In this document: positions 43,247-57,772 of the stretch, one piece after another
Numbering within the stretch: position 1 is the first letter of the stretch
Layout: each line of letters starts with the position of its first letter
Source of the DNA: Haematobia irritans
Taxonomy: Eukaryota > Arthropoda > Insecta > Diptera > Muscidae
Assembly: GCF_050003625.1 (NCBI RefSeq)
Contig: NC_134397.1
Coordinates: forward strand, 96,141,562 to 96,205,561
Length of the DNA: 64,000 bases
Direction: 5' to 3'
Program-made: the position numbers and the translations under genes
Notes under the pieces: model-generated
What the model was told of the DNA's origin: nothing
Database searches by the model: none
The model's input: only the letters and a program-made list of their open reading frames with translations

Positions 43247-44430
43247 TTATACCCTGCGCCACACTGTGGAACAGGGTATTATAAGTTAGTGCATATGTTT
43301 GCAACACCCAGAAGGAGACGAGATAGACACATGGTGTCTTTGGCGAAAATGCTCAGGGCTCCTGAGTTGATATAGCCATGTCCGTCTGTCCGTGAACACA
43401 TTTTTGTTATCAAAGTCTAGGTCGCAGTTTTAGTCCAATCGACTTCAAATTTGGCACAAGTATGTGTTTTGGCTCAGAATAGAACCCTATTGATTTTGGA
43501 AGAAATCGGTTCAGATTTAGATATAGCTCCCATATATGTATATATTTTGCCCGATATGGACTTATATGGCCCCAGAAGCCAGAGTTTTACCCAAATTTGG
43601 TTGAAATTTTGCAGTAGGAGTACAATTAGTAGTGTAGTCAAGTGTGCCAAATTTTATTGTAATCGGTTCAGATTTAGATATAGCTCCCATATATATCGTT
43701 CCCCCGATTTACACTCATATAACTACAGTGGCCAATCTTTTACTCCGATTTAATTGAAATTTTGCACAGGGAGTAGAATTAGCATTATAGCTACAATGCG
43801 TGCCAAATTTGGTTGAAATCGGTTCAGATTTAGATATATCTCCCATATATAACTTTTGCCCGATTTACACTCCATATGACACCAGAGGACAATTTTTAAC
43901 TCCGATTTAGATGAAATTTTGCACAATGAGTAGAATTAGCATTGTAGCTATGCGTGCCAAATTTGCTTGAAATCGGTTCAGATTTAGATATATCTCCCAT
44001 ATATATGTTTTTCTGATTTCGACATAAATGGCCAAAATACCAACATTTTCCTTGTAAAATCGCCACTGCTTAGTCGAAAAGTTGTAAAAATTACTCTAAT
44101 TTTCCTAGACTTCTAATACATATATATCGAGCTATAAATCATAAATAACCTTTTGCAAAGTTTCTTTAAACTTGCTTCAGATTTAAATGTTTCCCATATT
44201 TTTTTACTAACATTGTGTTCCACCCTAGTGCACTAGCCGACTTAAATTTTGAGTCAATCGATTTTGTAGTTCTTTCCAGATCGAGTGATATTTAAATGTA
44301 TGTATTTGGGACAAACCTTTATATATAGCCCCCAACACATTTGACGGATGTGATATGGTCTAGATCTACAAAGTGGTGCAGGGTATAATATAGTAGGCGA
44401 CGCCCGACTTTAGACTTTCCTTACTTGTTT
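43247..44430 (+). mobile_element. DINE-1-like element, family A copy 2
   Basis: 5' hairpin TATACCCTG...CAGGGTATT (43249-43281), GTCCGTCTGTCCG box (43379-43392), and core units with TCAGATTTAGATATAGCTCC near 43509, 43669, 43826 and 43977. The 3' hairpin is AGTAGGC...GCCCGACT and the end is CCTTACTTGTTT. It is complete by this structure. Confidence 0.8.
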
Positions 44431-44547
44431 AATCAAGAATCATATAAATAATGAACATATAATGGTCTGTATAAAAGTTCAATTATTTTGTACCAGAAAT
44501 AAAAAAATTATATATAAATATTGAACCTAAATTTGCCGCGACCTATA

Positions 44548-45020
44548 CACACTCAAAAAAAATTGCTTGTGTAACATATAGACCAAACACATTTTGCTTC
44601 AAGCATATATATTTTCAGGATTGGTCCAAACAAAATATTGTTTGTATTGTTCAAACATACTGTGTTTCACCTTAGGTATACACTGGTAGAAAAACTTTTA
44701 ATGAAATTTTCTTTGTGTGTATATATTTTTAAGGCGCCAATTGGTTACTTCCATTCTTTTACTCTCTAGGTCTCTCTTTCTAAACATCTATAAACATATA
44801 GGCTATTTCTAAATTAATATATGTTTGCATCCAAACATATTATATTTACAAAAATTGTATGTCCCAAACACAATATGTTCTAACATATATGTCATAAACA
44901 TTTTATGTTAGTTTATGAACAATATATACTTGCACTTAAAAATATTGTGTTAAAAAACGTCAGTTCCAAACATATAATATTTACACTCAAACATATGAAA
45001 AACAGTATTTTTCGTCGGTG
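44548..45020 (-). mobile_element. CATATGTTT element, short form (473 bp)
   Basis: CACACTCAAAAAAAATTGC ... TTTTTCGTCGGTG, with TA on both sides (44546-44547, 45021-45022). It is made mostly of the two terminal regions, without the tRNA-like middle. Confidence 0.65.
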
Positions 45021-45022
45021 TA

Positions 45023-46459
45023 CTCTATTCATTTAGAACCTTGTCATTCCAAGGTCGCGATATGTTTGCATCCACACAAGATGAAGGTCATTTTTTAACG
45101 GCTTCATTGTCGGTTCAAATTTTGGATTTTTCTCACCTATTGGTAAACTTTATAAAACTTTCCCAACTATGTAATAAAACTTTAAAATATTTGGCGCAAA
45201 TTTTACTTCACATCTGAACGGTTAGTTAAGCATTCTATTGAGTCGAATGCCCCCAATTTAGCTTATGTCAATTTATTTCGTCCTAACATTTTAACAATTG
45301 TTTGTAGGGTTGTAGAATATACGGAAACGTGTATTCGTACTTCCCCATTGATATGCGGTAACAAAGTTGTCGGATTAACAAAGTTAGCCTAACACTTCAT
45401 AGGTGCCGACCACATAATGGTGATGAAGGTAAACAAGAACTTTTTTAATTTAATTTTATTATTACGCTCGAATGTGTCACAATCTAAGTGTGTTCGTGTG
45501 CGTGTGTGTGTTTGTTGATGTATACCTTACTCTATTCCACGATGTTTTCATAAACTTATTGCGAACGATTCTGCCGTGCGAAAGTATTTGCGAGAGTTGA
45601 TGAAACGAATTGGTGCAGCGTACATGCTCATGTGAGAAAGTAATGTCCTGTGGTGAGGCTCTCAAGTATTCAAGTGTGAATTTAATTCATTTGCTTGCTT
45701 GTTTGTTTGCAATTCTGGAATTACACATATGGATACGAGAGTGATTTCAAATCATGTTGCATGGGGATTTAGTTCAATTATTGTGTGGTAACAAATACTT
45801 TTGAAATTAAATCTAAATTCCTCTTGGTACCGAAAAATGTGTTTGTGATAAATTTTAATTTCATTTCGAAATAAATTTTTAATTGAAACCCATACAGACC
45901 GTTGGTAAGAGGGATTTGTTTTTCTCTTTTGTTGTTGTTTTTCTTAAATATATATTGATAGTTGTGTAGGACGGGGGTACTCCACCTTTTCATAACGTAT
46001 AGGATTTCACAAAAAAAAACACAAACAAAGTGTAAAATGTTGGTTACAATCTGATGTTATTCAAATATTTTAAGGATAAAATGTGATTGCGATTTTTTTG
46101 AGTAACATATCATAGAACACGTAGTCGATAAACTTTGCATTGAAGGTAGTTTGTTCAGGTACGATCTTAAAATGGGCTTTTTTACATAAAAGAGAACTTT
46201 TTTGAACTGAAATTATCTTGACTTTAACCCTTGTGTATGTGATAACACCGAATGCGATACCAGCGTGAAAAGGTCCCGTGGGACCTATAATAAAAAACGA
46301 ATGGTAGAGAGGTTATCCCTACGATATTTTTCGATTATTTACTATAGGTGGAGTCTTCTACGACTCACAAATTGCATATATAGATATTTGTTTGTAAATA
46401 AAGAGTTTTTTATATTTTTAATAGAATACAGATAATGGTTAAATTTTTGATTAGTATTC
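45023..46459. other. Unassigned DNA
   Basis: Contains a short GTGCGTGTGTGTGTTTG tract near 45495. No repeat family or gene recognised in the remaining 1.4 kb. Confidence 0.4.
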
Positions 46460-46461
46460 TA

Positions 46462-47406
46462 CACGGATGAAAAAGGCTGTTTTTCATATGTTTGGCTATA
46501 AACATTATATGTTTGGAACACAAATTTTTAAACACAATATTTTTGAGTGCAAGCATATAATGTTCATAAACTAGCATAACATGTTTGGGACATATATGTT
46601 AATATGTTAGAACATATTATGTTTGGGACATAAAATGTTTGTAAATATAATATGCTTGGATGCAAACATATATTAATTTAGAAATAGCCTATAAACATAT
46701 ATGTGTTTAGTAGCTTGGAGCGCTATTTAACAGGGAGCGATATTGAATTAAGTTGGTGGTTGTTGCTTGTTATTACAAAATTAACATTTTATTTTTCCTT
46801 GGGCAATTGATCAGCTACTTCTTTGATCCTTACAAACTGTGTGGTCCGCTGTTCGAATCCCCGTCCGGCAAAAGGTAAAATAAAATAAAAATCATAAAAT
46901 TGAATAATTTCTTCTACAATGTTTGTATTACAGAAAAAGGTGCTAAGAACTAAAAATCTCGTGGAAGTGAGAAAGATGTGGGGGAATATACAATTAGGCA
47001 GAAACAAAATTTTGAGCATTCAGGTCGAAAACCTATGTTGTTAGCACCTATATTACCTGTTTATTTTCATAATTCATTATGATTGTAAATATATAAATAA
47101 AATTTTGAGAATTTTTTTAAGCATATAATAATTTTGGGTGCAAAATGCTTCCAAACATATTATATGTTCATATAATAACATATTGTTTTTGGGAAGACAA
47201 CATTATTGAATTTGGATGCAAAAATACAAAATGTTTGGAACTTAGACTACCCAAACATATATTGTTTAGACCAATATGCTTTCAAACATATTATATATTG
47301 GAAGAGATCAAACATATAAATGTTTGGGCAATACCCAAGAATGTATATGCTTGAAGCAAAATATGTTTGGGAGTATATGTTACAGAAGCGATTTTTTGTG
47401 AGCGTG
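46462..47406 (+). mobile_element. TA-flanked CATATGTTT-rich element, copy 4 (945 bp)
   Basis: CACGGATGAAAAAGGCTG ... TTTTTTGTGAGCGTG, TA at 46460-46461 and 47407-47408. Close to identical to 25052-26028 with a few indels. It includes the same tRNA-like segment (46818-46873). Confidence 0.7.
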
Positions 47407-47456
47407 TAGAGGCCCTGATGTTTATCACAGGCGTGGTACCTATAAGTATCCTTATA

Positions 47457-48606
47457 CACGCAGAGAAGAAATATGATTGTCACAATCATATTCGAAGAGC
47501 AAAATAATATGATAGGAGCTATTTTTGCGGCGACCATGTAACATTTTAACCTGCAACCATGTTGGCTCAGTGAACATGGTTCTAAGAAAAATGTAATTGT
47601 CCTCATCTAAAATGTTATTATATTGATAAAAAGAATTTTGTTTGAATGAAAAGACAATGGTCACTATATAAAATGTTATGGTATTCATTAAAAATGTTTT
47701 TCTCCTAGTTAAAAGAACATGGTCAAAACCTAAAATGTTTTGATCTTTATGAAAAAACTTTTTTCATCGTCGAAAAAAGGACGCCACTTGAGAAAAGGAA
47801 ACACAAAATTAACTTTATTTGTTTGTTTTTATTTATTTATAAACTAATTCATTGTTTATTTGTATTTATAATGCCGTTCAAGCAAACATCATATATTTTT
47901 ACACACTCTATTTTATTTCAATTTCAACAATAAGTAATTATTCCATATTTACATCGTGCGCATCAAATGTACAAACGCAGACATCATGTAACTGCAAATA
48001 AAAATAAATGATACCATATAGCAAAATGCAGAACAAAAAACAGGTACATTTTTTCAATTACACTTTCCTTTTTTGTGTTCACATAAAACCACGTGCCACT
48101 TCTGAATAAATAAATTAACACAAAACACAGTAAATCCGTATTCTCCGTCCATTCCAAGAAACAATCAACACACGACTGACGCGCAAAATGAAAATCGTGT
48201 GTACCTGCTAAATGTTTTTATAAAATTCTTTTCGCTGCAAACAAGTTAAAAAATTAAATGGTCACGAAAAAAATGCAAATGGTCTTTATGGCCATGTAAT
48301 GGTTCTAGACATGTCTATATTTAACCTATAAAAATACTTTTTTCCCTGTAAAAATGTAAAAAAATTGAATGGTCAGATACATGATTTTCCCGACCATTTA
48401 ATGGTCTCAAATTCTATCATTTAAATGATAGAACATGCTTGCGCTATTTGAGAACCATTCAAATGCTTATTGCCACCATACATTTTTCTCCGCTCGAAAA
48501 CTATTTTTACAAAGACAAAATACATGGTTTTCGCGGCAATTACATGCTCTAGATAAGCATTAAATGGATGCGGCAACCATGTCCAAACATGGTTTTTCTG
48601 TGCGTG
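47457..48606. mobile_element. Long CACGCAGAGAAG MITE (1150 bp)
   Basis: Termini CACGCAGAGAAGAAATATGA and, on the reverse, CACGCACAGAAAAACCATG, with TA at 47455-47456 and 48607-48608. Both outer 200-bp regions carry many CATGGT/ACCATG/AATGGT words. The left end matches the 250-bp MITE at 5215. The central 400 bp is AT-rich without coding signal. Confidence 0.6.
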
Positions 48607-48608
48607 TA

Positions 48609-49562
48609 CGTACCAAGCAACAATATATTGTTTTAGAAGTTGAATGTTCTGAACAAACTGGATGTTTGAAGGAAAAACAAACCGATTTTTTGTAGTGACG
48701 TTCGTTTTGTTCGCAATATTATGTGCAATAGTTGCTTCAAACTTGGTCAAAATTGAGGAACATTTTGCCAAATTCCAGGAGCCTATGGGTTTGGATATGT
48801 CTAGAAATATAAAAACTTAGATCGACCATGATTTCTATGAAGTTCAAATAACTTTTTTTCCACTTATAGTTTCGCTATATATACCCACTATCCTCGGAAC
48901 ACATAAAACTATGTACTATGAAGCAATGAAACCAATGGAAACTTCAAAAATGACAAGTTCTTCTAAATAACGGTATTTTCTGAAAGGATGTTGTTGTTAT
49001 TAATTATTCCAAATACAAAAATCGCATTATCTTTATGCAACTTTTTAAACTGCGCTAAAACCACTAATGCAATTAGTGGTAGGTCCCAATGGACCTCATC
49101 ACGCAGAATCGCACTAAACTTTAAAATACCTATAAAAACCGATTTAATGATTCAATCACATAAAAATTTACAGTTTTCAACTTAAAACACTTTAATACAA
49201 GAAGTCATAAACCATCACGCTGCAAATCATGCAAAAGATAAAGTTATGTAGGAATAAAAATCAAAACAGTCCAGCGGGACCACATCACGCACAGAAGGGT
49301 TAAAAGATCTGAAAAAGTTCTTAAATTTTATAGAAATCGTCCTTAAATTCAATTCAATGATTTTTTGTAATTGACTATAAAGATAAAAGGCATTAAAAAC
49401 AAGAATCGTCGTTTTAGACATTATTTTGAAAATATTTTTAAAGTTTTGAAATCTAGTTTAAATTTAGAATTTAATTTTTGTATTCTTTAGAATAATTTCT
49501 CGCTTCTTTGGCTCAAAATGAATACCAAAGTCATTAAAGTAATGACAAAATATTTGGAAATG
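48609..49562. other. Unassigned AT-rich DNA
   Basis: No recognisable repeat or coding region. The phrase GGTCCCAATGGACCTCATCACGC-like near 49082 recurs loosely near 49270 and 46270, possibly parts of one old repeat. Confidence 0.3.
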
Positions 49563-50039
49563 AACTGAAAAAAGCATGTCAGTTCTAAAAATGTTGTCCT
49601 TACACCGAGCCAAAGAAGCAGAGAAGTGAAGTAAGAATAACTCTAAGACACAATTCTCTTTTAAATGTGAGTACTGCGTACCTCTAATTTTAAATTATTT
49701 GTTTTTTTTCAGATTTATTCTTTATGTGCTCTCACAAAACGGCTTTACAATAAAGTGATAAAAAACATGTAGTCAAGATACAAAAAGAAAAAAACACAAA
49801 TTTAAAGACAATTTCATTAATATTAAAACAATTTTCTGAATTATTAAATCCAAGTTGACCTTAGTCAAACAAAATTTATTTTTAATTTTTAAGTCGAATC
49901 ATTTAACTGTAAGGACAAGACGACTTCATTGACGTTTATCGACTTTTGGACAACGAAAAAAAAATATATCAAAGAACTGCGTTTTTTATGCTAAGCAAAA
50001 TTCGAAATCTTTGGCCTCCCGAGAATATTTTTTTCAGTG
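49563..50039 (+). mobile_element. CACTGAAAA-family MITE, internally diverged
   Basis: AACTGAAAAAAGCATGTCAG ... GAGAATATTTTTTTCAGTG. The internal order of phrases matches 57174-57770 (GAGCCAAAGAAGCAGAGA, ACACAATTCTCTTTTAAAT, CAAGTTGACCTTAGTC, CGACTTCATTGA). Confidence 0.65.
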
Positions 50040-50937
50040 TGTGTGTAACAGGACCCATCCACCAATAATTTAGTCCAAGTATACATTAATCATGGTGGTG
50101 ATAATATCATGACATGGGGTTATTTCTTTTATTATTGTGTGGGTCCTCTATATTTTATCCAGGATATCCGTTGTGTCTTCCAACTGGATAATGAGCCATA
50201 GCATGCGGCAAAACTTAAAGAAGTGGTTCCAGCAACAAATCTCAATATATTAAAAAGTTCACTAATTTGAATCCAATTGTGGGCGGCATAACGAAATCTA
50301 TAAGGTTTTTTGAGTTGTCACTATCCCTACTATATTTGTCTTACAAATAAATCTGCATTGTGTGATAAAGTCAATTTAACTCTATTTTAGTTAATGGCAA
50401 TTATTATGTTTCAGTTAAAATGACTTCGGTATGAGAAAGTTTTCTTGACTTATATAATAATTTTTTGTGCACGTTAGTTAAATGAACTAAAAAGGGGGAA
50501 AAATAAAAGTTTACTAAATTGGTATATCCCACAGAATATTTCAGAATTTATTTGTAAATTCTCCCATCCTGAATTTCAATTTTTCCCTTCAAACTATGAA
50601 ATTCTGACAACAAAATTTTCTTGAATTTGTCGGAAAATAGCGGCGTTTTACACTGTCCTTGCTGATGGGTTTGTTCGAAATTTTTAATTGCTGAATTGTG
50701 ACGAAACCACCTTACTGTTTGGCCTGTAATACTAGATAAACTGTAACACTTTTACTAAATGTCATTTTTCATGACGGTCCTAGCGACGAACAGACGGGTG
50801 AAATCGCAAAAAATGGAGATTAATTAAACTACTTATCCGATTTTAAAAATGCTTTCACTATTATAATGCTATGTTATCACTGAGTGGCATAGGCTATACA
50901 TCTTTTGGAAAAGTGGGCGGTGCCACTCCCCAATATT
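50040..50937. other. Unassigned DNA
   Basis: The first 300 bp (for example TATTATTGTGTGGGTCCTC near 50130) loosely resembles a decayed Tc1/mariner transposase 3' part, but I could not confirm a motif chain. No other feature recognised. Confidence 0.3.
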
Positions 50938-51948
<1,011 letters not shown>

Positions 51949-52055
51949 AACTTAAACTTGAGGAAGATAGGAAATTGGCTTGCGTCATACCAAATGTTGC
52001 ATTTACCATGTTAGTTCCATACATGTTTGTAGTTTTTTATTTGTTTTTCGTTTTT

Positions 52056-54732
52056 ATTATACCCTCCATCATAGGATGGGGGTATATTAACTTTGTCATT
52101 CCGTTTGTAACACATCGAAATATTGCTCTAAGACCCCATAAAGTATATATATTCTGGGTCGTGGTGAAATTCTGAGTCGATCTAAGCATGTCCGTCCGTC
52201 CGTCTGTTGAAATCACGCTAACTTCCGAACGAAACAAGCTATCGACTTGAAACTTGGCACAAGTAGTTGTTATCGATGTAGGTCGGATGGTATTGAAAAT
52301 GGGCCATATCGGTCCATAATTATATATAGCCCCCATATAAACCGATCCCCAGATTTGGCTTTCGGAGCCTAAAAGAGAAGCAAATTTCATCCGATCCGGC
52401 TGAAATTTGGTACATGGTGTTGGTATATGGTCTCTAACAACCATGCAAAACTTGGTCCACATCGGTCTATAATTATATATAGCCCCCATATAAACCTATC
52501 CCCAGATTTGGCTTGCGGAGCCTCAAAGGGAAGAAAATTTCATCCGATCCGGCTGAAATTTGGTTCATGATGTTGGTATATGGTCTCTAACAACCATGCA
52601 AAAATTGGTCCACATCGGTCCATAATAATATATAGCCCCCATATAAACCGATCTCTAGATTTGGCTTGCGAAGCCTCAAAGAGAAGCAAATTGCATCCGA
52701 TCCGGCTGAAATTTGGTACATGGTATTGGTATATGATCTCTAACAACCGTGCAAAAATTGGTCCACATCGGTTCATAATTATATATAGCCCCCATATAAA
52801 CCGATCCCCAGATTTGGCTTGCGAAGTCTCCAAGAGAAGCAAATTTCATCCAATCCGGTTGTAAGGCTTTAGAGGTTGTTTACAGACTGATGTCATTTAT
52901 ACTGATTTTAGTAAGGCGTTTGACAAAGTAAACCATTCACTTTTACTGTACAAACTGCATCGCATGGGCTTCAGTGAATTAATGGTATCCTGGTTTGAAA
53001 GTTATCTAAAGAATCGTACACAATTTGTAGTATTTGATAACATTATTTCAAAATCAATACATGTGCCTTCTGGTGTTGCACAAGGCAGTCATCTTGGCCC
53101 TCTATTGTTCTGCTTATTTATAAATGACCTTCCATCAGCCATTAAATATGGTTACACTCTCATGTATGATGGAACTGAACATAAGGAAATGCAAGCATAT
53201 CTCTTTTTATAGATTAAATTATATCGACACGAATTATAACTTGAATGGCACAACGCTTGAAACTGTTGAATCCTTTAAAGATCTTGGAATACTTTTGGAT
53301 CGCAGGCTAAATTTTAGATCTCACATTTCTATGACTGTAAATAAGGCCTATGGATCATTTGGATTTGTCAAGCGCTGGAGTAAGGAATTTTCTGACCCAT
53401 TTGTTACAAGAAACTTATATACTTCACTTGTGCGTCCTATCCTGGAATATGGATCTGTAATTTGGGACCCACAGTACCAAATTCATTGCAATCGTATTGA
53501 ATCTGTTCAGAAACAATTTTTACTGTTTTGTATACGTCGGAATAACTGGACACCTCAAACCTTGCCGTCTTACAAAGAAAGACTATCGCTCATCAAATTA
53601 CCTACACTGAAAAGTAGACGTACCATGCTGAATATCTGTTTTATGGTTGATTTAATTAACGGAAGATTTAAATCTGACTTCCTTATTAACAGCATATCAT
53701 TCAATGTACCCTTTAGACCTACCCGCAACTTTGAACTGCTCCACATTGAATACTTTCGAACGAACTTTGAAAACAACGATCCACTTCGCCGTCTTTGTAA
53801 AGAATTCAATAAATTTTATTATTATTTTGATTTGTCAGAAGAGAAATACAATGTAAAGAAAAAGATAACATTATTATTAAATACTTGATATATTAACAAA
53901 CGATATGTATATAATGTAATATATTACTGTTAGTCTGTAAGGGTTTAATCCATAGATGAAAATAATAAAAAAAAGAACCATACCAAAATTGGTCCAATCA
54001 CACAAAAATTGGTCCATATCGGTTCATAACCATGGTTGCCACTAGGGCCAAAAATAATCTACCAAAATTGTATTTCTATAGAAAATTTTGTCAAAAGTTT
54101 ATTTCTATAGAAAATTTTGTTAAAATTATATTTCTGTAGAAAATTTTGTTAAAATTTTATTCCGTTCATAATAAAATTTTCATCATTGTCAAAATTTTAT
54201 TTCTATAGAAAATTTTGTTCAAATTTTATTCGGTTCATAATCATGGTTGCCACTCGAACCAAAAATAATCTACCAAGTTTTTATTTCTATAGAATATTTT
54301 GTCAAAAGTCTATTTCTATAGAAAATTTTGTTAAAATTTTATTTCTGTAGAAATTTTTGTCAAAATTTTCATTCTATAGAAAATTTTGTCAAAATTTTTA
54401 TTTCTATAGAAAATTTTATTTCTATAGAAAATTTTGTTAAAATTTTATTTCTGTAGAAAATTTTGTCAAAATTTTATGTCTACTTGGTCAAACTGAATTA
54501 TATACGTATTGGATCGATCTTTTTTGATTATATATATACCACGTATGGACGTACATACAATTTAGAAGATGGTGTTAGGGGGTTTTAAGATACCTTGCCA
54601 TCGGCAAGCGTTACTGCAACTTAAGTAATTCGATTGTGGATGGCAGTGTTTAGAAGAAGCTTCTACGCAATCCATGATGGAGGGTACATAAGCTTCGGCC
54701 TGGCCGAACTTACGGCCGTATATACTTGTTTT
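52056..54732 (+). mobile_element. DINE-1-like element, family B, interrupted by a LINE fragment
   Basis: 5' hairpin ATACCCTCCATC/GATGGGGGTAT (52060-52085), GTCCGTCCGTCTGTT (52192-52206), core units with CCCCATATAAACCGATC at about 150-bp spacing to 52862, then after the insertion the TTTCTATAGAAAATTTTGTC minisatellite (54070-54480) and the 3' hairpin with TATACTTGTTTT (54690-54732). The structure is complete and is the plus-strand equivalent of 4327-12925. Confidence 0.78.
52863..53976 (+). pseudogene. 5'-truncated Jockey/CR1-like LINE fragment with internal deletion
   Basis: It starts inside RT (DVIYTDFSKAFDKVNHSLLL), continues SGVAQGSHLGPLLFCLFINDLPS, then jumps at about 53165 from TLMYD to EMQAYLFLD in another frame, losing the YADD motif and about 60 residues. 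The remainder (53124-53888) keeps LGILLDRRLNFRSH, SLVRPILEYGSVIWDP and PFRPTRNFELLHIEYF. An A-rich tail (ATAATAAAAAAAAG) ends at 53976. It is the same family as the reverse-strand relic at 23.4-25 kb and related to the 26.4-30.5 kb LINE. Confidence 0.85.
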
Positions 54733-55387
54733 TTAAATGAAAAACTTAATTTTCTTAATGAAACAATGTTACATTTTAGGCAACAACAAAAAAATTAAAT
54801 TTTCCCGTTTAAGGAAATTTATTTCGTGCACTTAATTTCTTTTTATTTGTATTTTAATGCTATGTCAATACTTGCCGTATACGCGTTTGGTTCTAGTATT
54901 AAACTAACCCGGTAAATAGTTCGATCCCCTCAGTAGATAATTTCCTATTTTCCTGAATCTATAATCTTTTTGTTAAACCACTGATACTTCTTAACAAAAA
55001 GTCGAGCTCAATAACAAATACTCTTGTCGTTGTAACACAGAGTTATACAAAAACAACAATTATAATAAAGAAAACAAAGAAAAAACAAACAAAAGACAGT
55101 AACTGGTGTTCTTTGCTTGAGTGACTATTTTTACAGTTAATTTAATAACAAAATTTCGCGCAAAAACGCGCAACATGTGAAAGCCAAGGAACTGTAGTTT
55201 ATCAAAAAACGTAATATCCTAACGCCAACTGACACCATTCATATTTAAATATCCACGAATATTTTGAAAATAGCCGAAATTTAGACACATTTTAAAATAT
55301 GTTTTCAAAATATTTATACACATTTTTTGTTTAAACAAATTTTTTTAGAATAACGCTAAAATACCTTAGGTTGAAGATTCCATAGTG
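54733..55387. other. Unassigned AT-rich DNA
   Basis: No repeat family or gene recognised. Confidence 0.4.
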
Positions 55388-56799
55388 CACCCAGAAAAAG
55401 TGCCTTCGAAACTAAAGGAAAAAATTTTCACCAATATGGTTTATCCATTTTATTACCATTAATGTAAATTTTTGTGAGAAATAATAAAATTTACTCGTTT
55501 CAGTAAAAAACTCCTAAACTGTAAGCAGTTAGGAATAGTTCATTAACTAGAATAAGGCATGGAATTTTACTCATACTGTTTTCTTCGCTGGGTATAAGAA
55601 TTTACTACTGAACAAGAAAATTTTATTCACCGATAACAAAGCATTCGTAAAAATAAACAAAATCCGAACTAAAACCAAGTTTCCTCAAAATTAGTAAAAT
55701 TTCTTATAAAATGATAATTGCGACTTCCTTTATAATAGAAAGTTTTTCATACATACGAACAACACTTGGCATAGAAAAATATTTTAGATCATTCGTACTA
55801 AGAAGTATGCAATCCTTTCAAAACTTAAGGAAACAAACTTGTTAGAATATAGGAAATTTTCCTATATTTCTATTGTTACCTGTAATCGATACCTGTCATC
55901 GTAATCGATGTGTTTGCGCGTGGGTGTATCGATATGTTTGCGCGTGGGTGGTTTTTTTAGTTGGAATCGCGTTGTTGTGGTATACAGAGAGATTGTTAAA
56001 AAATAATATGGTAAAATAATATAATAAATAACAAATAAAATATATAAAATATTTGTTATTTTAAATTAGTGAGAAAAATGTTCGTTTTTTGAAAATAAAT
56101 CTATCAATGTTCGTCATGGTGTATAAAGAAAGAATAAGCAGCAGAATAACAACCCTTTCATTTGTCTTCATTTTGGAATCTGCAATTATCAGGTAATATT
56201 CAGTGACGCTAACCTTTTGTAACAAAAATGGTTTATGATTTTTTATATTTGTAGGTATTGAAATCGTTAGGCAGCAACTTATTAAAAGTGAAAAGTACAA
56301 GAAGAAGAAAAAGTGCGTTTTACAGTTGATAATATCACGTGGAAATTGGAAATAGTTGAATAATAAACTAATATTTCAAGGACAGTCGATGCTGTTGATT
56401 CTTAATAAATATATTCAATATATTAATAAAACATGTCTTTATTGAAGATAAAATTGCTTATATAAATAAATAAAATTGTATTTAAAAACGAAGGTAAGCA
56501 GTTCTAATTATGAAGTAAAAGTTTTACCACAAATATGTAAGATTTGTCCAAATGAATGAAAAAATTTCAATAAAATCATTCCATATATGCATTCAAATCA
56601 GTTAATTTTGTTCATTCTGTAGTATTGTGGTACATAAATATAGGAAAATGTTAACTAATATATGGAATGCATTATACCTAATTTCTACGAAAATCACATC
56701 GTTCAAACAAATAAAAATGTCTTTGGCGCTATACGAAGTTCAACTTTCTTCACAATGAGTTCATTTTAACTTAAAGAAGGGGTCACTTTTTTCTGGGTG
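55388..56799. mobile_element. CACCCAGAAAAAGTG-ended element (1.41 kb)
   Basis: Inverted ends CACCCAGAAAAAGTGCC and, reversed, CACCCAGAAAAAAGTGACC. The flanking dinucleotide is TG on both sides. The interior is non-coding. Near 55885-55950 it carries ATCGATAC..ATCGATGTGTTTGCGCGTGGGTG, with GTGTTTGCGCGTGGGTG-like phrases twice. Termini resemble those of the other CACCC-ended MITEs here. Confidence 0.6.
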
Positions 56800-57173
56800 T
56801 GAAAGTATTACTTTTGGCTTGCAAAAAACTATATATTAAGCTCCGAAATGTACCGAATTTCAAAAAATACTATTGTGTGCGTATAGCTCAAAAATTACTT
56901 AACTTAATCGGATACTAAGTATTTTTCAAAAAAACAAAACAAAAAAAATTTAATTTTTCAATTAATATCCATTTTTTGCTATTTCACCCCTCTGTGCGAC
57001 GTTCGGTAAAAAAGAGTCTCAAAATTGCGTTCTAAAACAAAAACTAAGAAAATCATTGTCCATAATAGCAATGAGATCGTTGAAGATTATATATTTTTAC
57101 TACAGTGTAGTTAAAATGAGAGTTGTTTGGCCCCAATGACACATTTTACCATCAATCAGTTAATTTTTTACTA

Positions 57174-57770
57174 CACTGAAAAAAACGCATGCCCGGTTCC
57201 AAAGATTTTGTCTTTACTTTAACAATTTTTGTATTGATTCTGAGCCAAAGAAGCGGAGAATATAAGTAAGGAAACTTTTAAGACACAATTCTCTTTTAAA
57301 TTTGGGTTTTGTGTACTTGCTTCTAAGAAGCAAATTTTAATTTTTCGTTTTTTCTGCTTTTTTTCTTCATATGCTATCAAAGTCCTTTAAAAACGATTTA
57401 ACTACAACTTTATTTTCCAAATTCAGACTCGACTTCCAGTAGAATTTTTTTAACGATTTTTTTGCTTTGTAGTCAAGATGCAAAAAGACAACTAATTTAA
57501 AGACAATTTCATTAATTTTAAAGAATTTTTCTGAATTATTAAAGTCAAGTTGACCTTAGCCCAAAATTTTTTCTTTCATGTTATGATACCCATTTTTAAG
57601 CCAAATCACTTAATTATTAGGACGATACGACTTCATTGAAAAGTTTATTGACTTTAGGACAAGGAAAAAATCTTTATATTAGAGAAATGTGTCTTCTATG
57701 CTAAGCAAAATTTGCATTCGTATTTTAAGGACATGAAATCATTGACCTCACGACAATATTTTTTTCAGTG
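57174..57770 (+). mobile_element. CACTGAAAA-family MITE, best copy (597 bp)
   Basis: Inverted ends CACTGAAAAAAA / TTTTTTTCAGTG with TA at 57172-57173 and 57771-57772. No ORF of note. Other copies: 33725, 34309 and 49563. Confidence 0.75.
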
Positions 57771-57772
57771 TA

